Below are positions 12,612 to 24,300 of a DNA stretch of 62,481 nucleotides, piece by piece. Numbering within the stretch: the first letter of the stretch is position 1; every line of letters begins with the position of its first letter. Where the stretch lies: contig NW_019091487.1 in assembly GCF_001949145.1 (NCBI RefSeq), positions 350,535 through 413,015 on the forward strand, read 5' to 3'. The notes beneath the pieces are model-generated. The model searched no databases. It was not told the DNA's origin and worked only from the letters and a program-made list of their open reading frames with translations. Source of the DNA: Acanthaster planci. Lineage: Eukaryota > Echinodermata > Asteroidea > Valvatida > Acanthasteridae. Position numbers and translations under genes: made by a program.

Positions 12612-14185
12612 CTTGAGAGAAAAATGAGAGAGGTGAAAGGTTAAATGGATATATGCCTCAATGGTGGAGCAGATTGGAAAATGAGTGACAACAATCAAAA
12701 ATGGGGGAACAAGCAGCCAGAAGTGAGTTCATGACGTTCATTTTATCCAACAGACACCTCTTTCCACTTCCCAAAAAGTTTACGTCGACAGGCCTTAAAA
12801 ACCATACCCAAGATAACTGGCTTTCATTTTACTTGTGTGACACAAAACAGAAATAGTAGACTTCGCAAATTTAATTTTTAACCTCATTTCTGGCTACCAG
12901 TAAACAAAGGTTGTGCTTCCGCTATTTGAAGAATTAATATTTGGGTTGATCAATGGCAATGTCAGTTATCTGCTCTGTTCTGAGCGATTGCAATTGGATT
13001 TTTGTCTGTTACCACTTTTGACCCCCCCCCCCAAAAAAAACCCAGAATCTTGAGGAAATTGGAATAAACAGTACATACATGTTCTTTCGTTTTGGTTCAA
13101 AAATGTTGCTGAATTTCTCTGGGCACATCAGATAAAAATGTGCATGGTGATGTCACCAAGTTTCTTTAATTTTTGGCATGAGAAATATCAAAATGGAAAT
13201 AACTACATAAGTGCTAAACGTAGCTCAGATGGTGAGTGAAGACAACTTACATGAAAATTACCACGGAAACTTCCCAGAAGCAACAAGCAATCAATGTGAA
13301 AGCCTTATCAAGCTTGTTAAAAACATTTGAAATTCTAAAATTTGGCAAAACGACTACAAAACTTGAAGCAAATTTCATGCAAACAGGGAAAAAACTGTGA
13401 GCAACTGCAAGATGCAAGCAGAGAAAACTCAAATCCTAATTGCAACACAGAAGCTGTTAGCTAATTCTATGTGACTACATTTCTAATGCATTCTTAAAAA
13501 GCACAGTAACAAGCCAGCACACTTTCTAAATAATAGCAATTATAATAGAGCGAATCAGTCTACGTTGTATGTGAAATCCATCTGGTGTAGGAGGGAGGAA
13601 AGGTGAAGCAGTGAGCCTTATAAGTAAGGAGACCATATGAATACATGTACTCTACATGGAGTAATACAATCTACAGTGGAAGGGCTAAAAGGTCAAAGAT
13701 GCTGGTATTTAGAAAGCTGCTCAGCATATAAGCCAGATTACCAGCTAAAATGTTGTGCAGTGTGATACTGACAAACTGGCTCCCAGCTGATTTATGCTCA
13801 GCTTTATGTCTGCTGCTACCTGATGGTCAGTGGGTGTACATGGCAGGCAAAAAGTACCATAGGAAGGTGGGAAAAAAATGAAAAACTTTGTCATTGAATG
13901 AAGATTACAGAAAATGTGACCAAAAATACAAGATGACTGGAGGAAGTGGGCAGAAATGAAGATGGTATAAGAAAACCAAAGGCAGAAAGCAGAAAAGAAC
14001 ATTAGAGCTGGCAAAACATCGAAACATTTCTTCCTAGGAAAAAACTGGAAAAGGTTTCAGCATTCACAGCAACCGCATCAGTCATACTGCAAAAACACCA
14101 AAACCTTAGCAACAAGCAGAAAAGAAACAAGATTTTTTCTTTTAAAGCAATCAGCATGACAGTCGTTATTTGAATAAAATTGTAC

Positions 14186-14225
14186 CTTTCAGATTTTGGG
14201 ATTTTATCTTGTCTTCCTGCCGAGC
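14186..14225 (-). CDS. Candidate 40-base internal exon of the mucin-like gene
   Basis: On the minus strand a long pyrimidine-rich tract ends in TTTCTTTAG, followed by 40 bases and the donor AAAG|GTACAA. In the frame that enters in phase 0 it encodes ARQEDKIKSQNLK and leaves in phase 1, which is what the acceptor at 12611 requires. The evidence is only splice-site strength and phase. The donor is ordinary and no homology supports it. Confidence 0.25.
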
Positions 14226-16870
14226 CTAAAGAAACAAGGAGTGGGATAGGGGCAGGAAAAGGAATGAGAGAAACAGACAAACAAAACGTGGAACAAAATG
14301 ATAGGTTTGGTAGTCGGGGTGAATTTGAAAAAGGAGGAATTTTGAGAAGAAAATAGCCAAACAGTGAGGTGACGGAAGGTGTTGAAGATTATTTTACAAC
14401 ATGCCCACAACATTCAGACACACAAACGAGTCGAGAAATCAAAACAATGGCCCCGAGTCAAACAACACAGGTTGCAGAATGTATTGTTTGGAAAAACAGA
14501 AAGGAAAGACAAATTTGAGTAATCGCCATGGTGATGCAGAAAAGGTCAAAGCCAAATATGGGAAAAGTTAGAAAATTGGAGATCAATATTCATCAGAAAT
14601 TGGATGAGGAAGACCATGTTGGAGGGTGTTGGAAGAAATGTGAAGAGAGCACAAGGCAGAAAGTGGAATGGAACATGTCAAAAGCATCAAGAAGAAAAAG
14701 GTAGGAAGAGAAGTTAAGAAAACAGCAAAAGGCGAGGAGAAAAAAAGGACAAAGAAAAACTGGTAACTAACTCAACAAACCACGGTGTATTAATATGCAT
14801 GCAAATGTCCAGGCCACAAAAATAGCTTGTTAATATATTTTCTGTGCTTCTATGAAAGGATTTTTTAAAGTGAGGACATTAATCTAAAAATTAATTGGAT
14901 GCATTTACACTTTAAGAAAGACTCCCCTTCACTAGGGAGTACATTAGTACATTAAGGCACATACAGAATATAGAAACAAGCTCAATTTCTGGAGCCTAGA
15001 AGTACTCAAACCCAGGGATTGGCAACTGCGATTAATTTTTATCTTTGCTTGGTTGTGCGGATATTTATTGTGGTTACTGCTGTGCAGTAGAAGCATCTTC
15101 AATAACACAATACTATGCATACATACATGTATGTGTACTGTCGACAATCAGGATGTACGAGGAATGTGAATACCGTTGTACGTATTGCACTATCAAATGT
15201 GCTCCCCATTTCAAAGAGAATTGAACGAAGCAGTCAATGGTAGTTTTTATCAGAATATTGGCCAATAAAAATTCTTGTCACTTTGATATATGCTGACTAG
15301 CACTTTCTGAGTAAGCACAGCTCTGATTGGTCAGGTTAACACCAGAGACTAAGTGCTTTCTAGCCACTTGACTGAGAGAGATCCCTTCATTGTTAAAGAC
15401 TCAAATTCATTTTTAAACGCAGCAGCTGCAATGAAGAAAACCAACATTTTTCTGGGAAAAGTCTTGAATTTTGCCAACACGAATGAGATTTTATAGTACT
15501 TTCTTTCAGCTTCCAAAAGCAACAAATCCTGATCATTTTGTTTCTCTACAGTTCCGGCCAATCCCTGAGCTTGGTATGGTCACATGATGGTAACAACTTA
15601 CGATGCAATTCTTTTATTGTGTGACATCAAAATGGCCTAAAATCATGTGCGAGTGAATGCTGTCAAGAAAAATGAGAAACAGAAAAATCATTCTTGGCTT
15701 GAGTCAGATAATCATGCAAACAAATGCACACAATCAACAGAAGTATTAGACACAACACACGCAAGGCAATGAAGTACCAGAACAAAACCAAGTTACAGAC
15801 ACCCTGTTCTTTGACATTCTTTACTTGATTTCTGTAGAATTTAGTTGCTTTTTTTTAACATGTTTATGCAAGCCACTCCCTGATGCTGCACTGAAGAGCT
15901 TCAAAGTTAAGGTTTATTCCCATTAAAACTACATGTAATCCTGTGACGCCACTACTTTGTTCAAAGGGTAGATTATATTTACAAACCTACGGCAAACTGT
16001 AGATTCGTAAGTTAAGTATCTACAGTTATTGTTACAAAACAATTACTGTCGATTCATTATGAATCTACAGCTGTAGTAGATTTGTATCCACGAGGAGGGT
16101 ATCCTGAAGTCCACCCCTCCCCTTGTTTCGATCATCAAAGTGTGACCAAAGGACCGGGTTGGGTAAGTAACTAACGCAGTGCTGCCATGACGCTGATTTC
16201 AATTGGGCCTCGTAATAGCCACAGTTAACAAATTTAAGAGATACCGGGAACGCCCACGCTCTGGCCTTATTGTGTACGTTTGCCTTTTGCCATAGAAAAT
16301 GACAAAGGTTGTTATCCCTCGCGTTTTCAAGATCAATGCTTTGTACAGCAAAATTTTCAACAATGATTTGAATTTCCTCTTCACCTTTCAATAAGGAATT
16401 AATTTGATGTGTTTGGGCTGCTTGTCTAGGTTTTGCCCACTCTTTTATCAAAATACTGGATTATAGCGTAATTGAAATGACACAAACTTGGGTACATCTT
16501 CTAGTTGTTCCAAGATCATAGCGGTCCTGAGGTGACAGATCTGTCAATATTGCTGCTCCCCGAGCACATATATATAATCTTGCTTGAAGAGTAAGCCCGT
16601 AAATTTTCTTGTATCACTAATATTTGTAGTGCTATGAACAATTTTAGGTGGAAATGTGCACTTTGTAGAAATTCTTAAATGTTATTATTAACTCCAAAAT
16701 TCACATCATAATTGGAATCCAAAGTTGCTCATTCTCCAAGTGAAATAGCAACCTGTAGTGAGGGGATATTTCGGAATGATTCATATATAAGAACATGTAT
16801 TAGTATCAGTGAAGCTCATTTTGAGTGGTTCGTAAAGTGGTTCTAAAAGCGCTAGCCATACTTTCACGAG

Positions 16871-17205
16871 GTTGATATACATGTAGCATTCCTCAATTTT
16901 TCATACAGTCCTGTGGTAGTTTTAGTCCGGAAGGTTTGGCTGCAATGACACCCGTATAATAATGAATCCAAGGCGCAAGGTGAAGAGAATACAGGTATAT
17001 ATCCAGCACTGAGTGTCGACTGCACAAATACTCTCAGGAAGTTGATATAGCAGTCCTCAATTTCATAGAGTCCTGTGGTGGTTAGACCGATAGGTTTGGC
17101 TGCAATGGCACACGTGTAATAATGACTCCAAGACGCAAGAGGAAGAGATGCGAGTATGTATCCAGCACTGACGGTGTTGACTACACAAATACTGTTGATG
17201 TTTCA
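16871..17205. repeat. Diverged 170-bp direct repeat, two copies
   Basis: Two copies begin with GTTGATATA at 16871 and 17041. They share blocks in order: TCCTCAATTT, AGTCCTGTGGT, AGGTTTGGCTGCAATG, TAATAATGA, TATCCAGCACTGA and ACACAAATACT or a close variant. Divergence is substantial. No coding potential is seen. Confidence 0.8.
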
Positions 17206-17341
17206 TGTAGCCCAAACACGCGTGCATGTTAATGAATGGAACAAAGGTGCACTCAGGCGTACGGTAGCAGCAAGAGCGTCATAGACTCAGGACTCTATGT
17301 TCGTGTAACAATGGGAAATAGTTTAAGTCAGAGAACAGACT

Positions 17342-17412
17342 CGGAACTGTAGATTCGTGCAACAATGGGCTAAGCTTTGCTTCGTCCATTCTTAGCACAA
17401 ATCTACAGTTCC
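17342..17412. repeat. 71-base hairpin-forming inverted repeat
   Basis: GGAACTGTAGATTCGTGC at the left pairs with GCACAAATCTACAGTTCC at the right (18 bp, one mismatch). An inner CAATGG/CCATT pairing leaves a loop of under 20 bases. Related CTGTAGATTCGT blocks occur at about 15.99-16.07 kb. It may be a MITE terminus, a palindromic remnant or a small hairpin RNA; the sequence alone does not decide. Confidence 0.6.
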
Positions 17413-18211
17413 TCGTCCATTCTCCTTGACAGAAAACTGGAGGAAATCTTCATCTCAAAATCAAAAATAATACATGTTCATGAGGCTACTCTTTTAAACT
17501 GAATGGTCAAAAGTTAAAGGGGATGTACAATTTCACTTCGACTTGTGCAACAAAACTTAATTGGAAAACTTATATTTTGCAAATGTCACCATCACAAACA
17601 ATGCTTTTCAACAAAAAAGGTATTATCTCTTCATTTCCACAAAGGAAAAAACATTCATTATCACATCTCTTTCACTGTGCAAAAGAGCAGAGATATATGT
17701 TGACATTTCAACAAAGTCCGTTCTTCCTGACATTTTCTTTTTGCCTACTGCTCGACCTTGCCAAAGGTATTCAGTCAATACATGACAAGCCATCTAGGTG
17801 TGTGTGGGGGTGGGATTTCTATACTGGCAACTTTGACATCTTTTCTCAGTCACTCGTGACCTTGGAGGTAGCAACGCGATGGCTGGGCTTTTTTCTGGAA
17901 GCATAGACAGTGTACTAGGTAGCCATGAAGGCTGAGTGCTTGACCAACAAAGGGCACTCTGTTGCCTAGCAACAGCATAACTTGGAGCCCAATTTGTCAA
18001 CCACTGGCTGCTTTTTCCTGGTACCCAGAAAATCTTTTATGCATGTAGCTACCTAGCAAAAGTCAACCTGTGGCTACAAATTGTCGTGACTTTACGGGGC
18101 ACCCACAACATCTTTTATCCCTAGGTTACCAGGCAAATAGTGGCCAGAGCTTATTTCACACACTGCCGAATCTTCTCTACTCAAAGGGCTCATTACTGGC
18201 ACTACAAGAGT

Positions 18212-18379
18212 TTATTCAGGAGGGTATAAGTCACCAACAATACCTGTTTTCCCATGATGGTTTGGTGTCGGGTACAGTGCTGTACAATTGCTAGCCCCAC
18301 TGCAATGTCTGTAATTTTCAAGCTCGTCTCTCATAAACCTTCGGTAGTTGTCTGTGATGTCATTGATGGCATTAACTTT
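18212..18379 (-). CDS. Sulf: Sulf coding exon 15, C terminus
   Basis: Residues 828-882 and stop [23 protein letters not shown] and [14 protein letters not shown] match the [24 protein letters not shown] end of vertebrate Sulfs. The stop codon is embedded in AATAAA (18211-18216). Further minus-strand AATAAA hexamers occur only near 15.6 and 15.06 kb, so the 3'UTR end is uncertain. Confidence 0.92.
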   Translation of the reverse strand, partial: KVNAINDITDNYRRFMRDELENYRHCSGASNCTALYPTPNHHGKTGIVGDLYPPE

Positions 18380-21300
18380 CTGTTGTTGAGGCAAAAGATA
18401 AAGAAACACATTCATGTATTCATACTTTTGTCTCGGGTAATTTGGAAGAAATCAGTGTCTGAGACAAAATACTCCACAAACATCAAAATTTAAAATTTGT
18501 TGCTGCACTGTTGTTTAAAAGCTCAGAAATCTCACAACCTTTGGTTTCTTACAACATTCCACAGAATCAAAACTGAATAAAGCTAGGGACAGCAACAAAG
18601 TCGGATCTATTGAAAACTGAATATTTAGAAAACCAAAATTGTAATTTTTTATGAGTTTCCACATATTAGGACCATATAGGATGTAACTTTGTGACCACAG
18701 TACATAAAAGCAAATTGCGTAAATTACATTTTTCTTAACACATACCTGGTATGGATCATGGCCAGGCCTCATGTCAAAGTATTCCAGGAAATTGGTGACA
18801 TATTCACAATAAAGGAAGTTATGAGTTTCATTGAGATAGCGTAGACACTGATACGTATTGTTGACTGCGTTCAAACACAGGCACATGTGACCCACTGTTG
18901 AGAGAAAGGGAAGACAGATGAAAAGTTTCTTGAACTGATCCTCAAAAGGGAAAAAAAAACAGGTTTTAGGATAGGGTAAGGCTTTGCAGGTTTTACTGGA
19001 TCAGGTCTACCAGTAACAGATGACCACGGAATTATTGAGCTGAAGCCAGATTTTCAAGTTCCTGATTTGAGGCCCTGCCTCGGCGTGACTCACATGTCCA
19101 ATATGGCGGCACCCGCCAGTGATCGTTGTCGTGCGAGGTACACTTCATGCCCTGAACACTGCACATCTGCTTGGATTGGATCTTCCGCTGTCGCCGAGAT
19201 AAGCCGTCGGTGTTCATGTCCAGGACGCTGTTCTGTTCTGTCGTCCTTTCAGTGGCCGAGGTACTCCTTGTGTAACGGGATGCAGTGGGACCTTCACTGA
19301 TTTCATAGTCCCTGGTAAGAACATAAATGCAATCCCACATGGAAGCAGCTGTGTCAGTGAGTTCAAAGCTGCTGGCTGTTATATTTGGATGTTTAGAAGA
19401 CGAGTAATTGTTTCTAAGAGTGTGGAACTATTCAACTGTTTCAGAATCCAAATATCTTCTACAAATTCCCCCCAAACAAGCATAGCATTTCTGCCATGAA
19501 ATGTTGAAATTTCCTACTCATGGCCTTACTTTACTTTATCACAAGAAAATACCACAAAATCCAACCTCATCACAGGAATTTGTCAACAACTAGACTCAAA
19601 GTTACTTTGTGTTACTTTGATACAACCTTTTTCAAGGTAATCTTTGTCTAAAACTGCTCAATTAGAAGGTTTTAGGAACAAAGTTGTGTTAAAATATGAG
19701 TAAAATTAAGAGTAATAAGACCATGAAATGGAACCTGAAATCCACCATTTTCAATCAGGAAGCAGACAGCTAGGTACTCATATCAACCCTAACCTGGTGC
19801 TGACATTTTTACATACCCTCTGTTCTCAACATAGACATCCCCTAGTCTCTCCAGCTCTCTGGCGGCTTTCTCTGACAGCTCCCCTTCGATGTTGTCACAC
19901 CGGCAGACCTTTGCCGGCTTCTCCCGTCTGCTGTCCAGCCTTGCCGGGAGGGGCAATTCGACCCTGGGCTTCTCTGGGTAATATGGGTTGGTGTCTTTCA
20001 GGAATTCCTTGATCTCAATCAAGTCGTTGAGGTGCTTGCGGAGGAGACGGACACGGGCTGCGATCAGCTTGCGGTGGTTAACCCAGGCCTTGCGGGATTC
20101 AAAAATCTGAAGAAAGAAAAGCAAGACAACATCTCCTTCGGGTAACCAAATCTGAACAGGAAATCTATAAAGGAAACACTACCTTAGCATAATAGGGCTA
20201 TTGCTCCATAGGACAAGCTGTAAGATGGAGCCTCATTGGGAAAAGACCATACCTCAACAGGACAAGACCATACCTCATAAAGGAAACAACCATATCTTAG
20301 CATAACAAATGTGTTACTCCATAGGATAAGCTGTAAGATGGAGCCTCATTGGGAAAAGACCATACCTCAACAGGACAAGACCATACCTCATAAAGGAAAT
20401 AACCATACCTTAGTATAGCAAAGCTGTTACTCCATAGGACAAACTGTAAGACTGTGCCTTATTGGGAAAAGACCATACCTCAACTGGATAACACCATAAA
20501 CTCAACAGGTTAAGATCATACCATATTAAGATAAGACCATAACATGTAAAACCATGTCCCAAATGGATTGCACCATACCTCAACAGACCAGGGCCATACC
20601 TAGGACCACGACTGGTAGGTTAAACCCATACATAACATGACTGGGAAAGGATAAGACCTATCTCATTAGATTATGACCACTTCCTTAGACTAAGCAGAAG
20701 ACAAGACAAGACATACCTCATTATCACACATGACTGTGTCATTCTTGTACACTTCACACTTTGGATCAATCAAGATATTCTCCTCGTCTGGTTCGTCCAG
20801 ATTGTCCAAAGTAAACACGGCTGGATCTTCCTTGGGTGTATGGTCACGTCTGTTCCGAATGAACCGGAATGGAGGGTTGGCTGCCCAAAAAATAATACAG
20901 TCATCATAAACTTAAATGAGTCTTGCAGCCACAATATCATCTGGGGAAGTCAGGTTGGCGAAGTGGTTCTTTCCTCGCCTTCCACATCTGCAGATCCAGG
21001 TTCGATTCCTGGCCTGGTCCACATATGGATTGGGTTTTCAGTCCCTACCTGATTCTGTGGATTTTACCCAGAATATTCCTCCTGAGTTTCTCTCCCACCT
21101 CTAAAACTGTAACTGCTTCTCATTGTCTCCTCTCTACAGGTTTCTTCAGGCTTGTGAGTACAGTGCCTAGGGCGCTTTTGAGGAATCCTTAGTGTTATTG
21201 CCAGAAATGATTAATACTAATAATCTGAGTCTATGTGTTACCCCACAAACTCGTTGTGAGTTTCATAAAAAACTCAAGGTATACCTTAAGTTATCTCATC

Positions 21301-24300
21301 TGTCATTTTGCATTCTTCCGCAAGTGGACTACGACCCTCATCTGAAATTTCCAAATCACCAGCACTGTGACACACTTTTACCTTCCTTGACGTGTTCCTG
21401 GATGAAGTCCCTCTGTTGTCTCTTTTCCTCTCTGGTCAGCGCCGCGTCACTGACTGGGGGCCTATCCCTAAGTCGGAACCGTCTGCCGTTGGCGAGGCCT
21501 TCCTCGTTGGGGCTACTTGGAATCACCCGCATGCAACGACAGCGAATCTTAGGCGGACGCCGACACTTACGAATCTTGACCTCACCGGTGACTTCATCCA
21601 GTACGCATTCTTTATCCTACATGCCCATATGAAAAAGAACTTACGGATGATATTAACACTCTAGTAAAGCTACGGACCTGATTTTGGTTATGCAGGGTCT
21701 TATTGATATCATAGAGACTGTGATTTGGGCAAAACTTTCCCCAAATGAACTATGCTCTTTTTTGTAAGGGAAGAATGTAAAATGAAACCCCTGTGAAGCC
21801 CTGAGGTAAACCTCAAGTTACCTGCTGTTTGCTTTCCATTCTTTTCCAACCCTCTCAAGTTTTTGCAGAGGGGTGTATAAGAAATTTGATTGGTTGGTAC
21901 CATGGCAACCTCACCTGGAATGGTTTGCATGGTGACTGGAACTCTGGTTCCTTGCACTGTTGCCGTAGTCGGTCCCCCTTCCTCCCACGTGCCTGAAACT
22001 GCCTTTTCTGCAAACGTGCCAAGTCTTCCGGGGAACGTCTGTGTGACAAAGACAAAAAACAATTTTAGGGAAAACGACCTAAGGTGTTACATAGCCTGGC
22101 ATGTGAGTGTATGGCACTTGTACCTTTTCTCAAGTTTGGCTTTGGTGTAAATTCAGTCTCCTGAGTTAGTTCACCGATTTGAAAACCTCTAACTGAATGC
22201 AGAACTTTTTCTGCTTTATATTCCAACTGTCTGATGTTCAGCTTAACTCTGCACTGTTATCCTTTCATTCCCATAAGTGGTTTACAACTGACTTTGAAAC
22301 CAACGACAGAGCAATACCAGGGACAAAGTCAGGATTTTGTGAAATATACTGGTACTTGGTAACCTGATTAAAAGGCTACAGAAGGTTATGATTATGTTGA
22401 CATGTAAGAAATCATTACTCAATGGCAAAAAGCCCTAACTAACAGTTGAAGTCAGTCCAAGAAAGCACAGACCAAAACACAGACCAAGGCAGTCTGCCAA
22501 AAGATCAAGGGGTTGGACTTACGTTTTCTCAACTAGGAAACTGGTTCGCCAGGGGTCAACTCCAACGTAGCGCAATCTCCGGTTTCTGCTTCTGCCTTTT
22601 ATCCGGTAGCTGTGTTGTTTTGCAGGAGAGAGAAATTCAGGTATCGCATCACAAGGAAAGGGAATTCTCTGGTTAGCTAAGAAAAGTCATGATTGGATCC
22701 AACAAAAACATCTTCAAATTCTGCATTAATGACAACGGATTTGAATAATTGATGGAGAAACAGACACAAACTTATATTAGGCACAACCTGAGAATAGTTC
22801 TTAACAACTGCCGTGAATGGACATTGATAATTGAGAACTATAAATGCTTCAACTTACTCAGCCGGATTAAAAAGCTTCAGCAGTGACACCCCATCCATGT
22901 TTGGAGGGATGTTCAACCCCGCCATGTCCAGCATGGTTGGTGCTAGGTCAATGTTCAACACGATGTTCGGAACTCTACATTCGCCAAAGCAGGGAGAAAT
23001 AAGCAAAACCTGGGGGGGTCAAGGCACAATTTATACGCATTGAAGAATGCAAGTGCTGTTTATGGAACACACGCTGGAAAATATCGGTTTTTAAGAATTA
23101 TCCGAAAAAAAATCTGAGCCATCTCTTTAAATGATCTTCTGAAGTTTTCAACATCCAGCAGCTGGAGTATGCTTAAAATGAACTGAGGTATCAGTCAACA
23201 TATAAGAAGGTGGCTGGGTTCTTTAGTCTTGAACTAAACAAAATCCTACCAGAGCCAGAACTGAATTTCACAGAGCCACTCAGCTGAAAATCTTGCCCAG
23301 GAAACTTACTTCGTAAGCAAAAACTAGCAGAGCACCTTTTACTCACTGCGACTTTTGACTGGTAAACTTTTCTTCTAAGCCAATATTCTTCTATGCCTAG
23401 CACACTTTTACGCTTAGCAACTCTGCTCAATTGACCCCTCAAGCACTGGAGGTTACGGGTTTTTAAAAGTGTTTTTGAGTATCAAGGGTCTTACTCGACA
23501 CCGCGAGGGATCCTTGGACCCCTTATGTAGAAGGGAACACGGAGATCAAAGTCGTAGGGTAGTGATTTGCCCTTGGGAAGGGCATACTGGCCCAGGTGGT
23601 AGCCGTGATCCGAGGTGAAGATGATGTACGTGTTGTCCAATTCACCCATCTCGCTTAGCTCTGTGCAAAGCTGGACAAAGAGAGAGAAAGAAGATAAACG
23701 TGTCTGAAGCTACACGTAGCCCTGAAAGCCTGTTTCAAATAGGGCCTTAGCACGTACTGCCACCTCATGGAGTGGCTATACTTAAAACAGGCAACCAGAT
23801 CTACATGTAATGTATCAAGGAAAGTTTTCTGCCTGACAAATTTAAGAACCCCCACATACCAAGAGTTTCACTCTTAAGTTCACCATTAGCCTAATAGATA
23901 GGTGTGATTCCCAATTACTAATTAGAATAAACTGGCTTCAATCTTCTCTTACTTGTCAACCAGGTTAACCTGAGCTGACCTCTCACCGGGGGTCAAAGGA
24001 ATACCAGTATGCTGACTGCTGTGTGACCCTATTAAGTCTGATTGAAATAATCAGGCAGTGTTTAGGACTATGAAAAGTGCTGCATAACAAACCTTTGCAA
24101 TGGCATCATCCACGGACACCAATGTGATGAGTCGCTTGCGTTGAAGAAGATCCGTGAATGCCATCTCCTGTTCCGTCAGGGGATCAGGGTAACGCAGGAG
24201 CCAGTGTTTGTCATTATTGTTGCTATAATTCCATGTCTCTGTCCTACACATCAGAAAAAAATGGAGGCAGACAACTAATGAAGCGATTTGGGAGTAGGCG

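Larger units (their letters stand above)
12612..18210. other. Region between Sulf and the mucin-like exon
   Basis: Upstream exons of the mucin-like gene should lie here if it is an independent gene, but I cannot place them securely. The best candidate is the 40-base interval at 14186-14225. The minus strand is pyrimidine-rich around 13.85-14.0, 14.2-14.35 and 14.6-14.75 kb. A pair of 170-base direct repeats lies at 16871-17205 and a hairpin at 17342-17412. The largest open frame (16065-16451, minus, 128 codons) has no recognisable domain. Confidence 0.4.

Noticed and set aside
13247-13432. Hydrophobic minus-strand frame ending at a strong donor (CAT|GTAAGT), considered as first exon of the mucin-like gene
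   Set aside because: It leaves in phase 2 while the mucin-like acceptor needs phase 1; the phase-1 frame has a stop just before the donor.
16065-16451. 128-codon minus-strand open frame between Sulf and the mucin-like exon
   Set aside because: No signal peptide, domain or splice context; its position inside a possible repeat-bounded block argues against a gene.
19067-19300. Plus-strand open frames over Sulf exons 12-13
   Set aside because: Antisense shadows of well-conserved Sulf exons.
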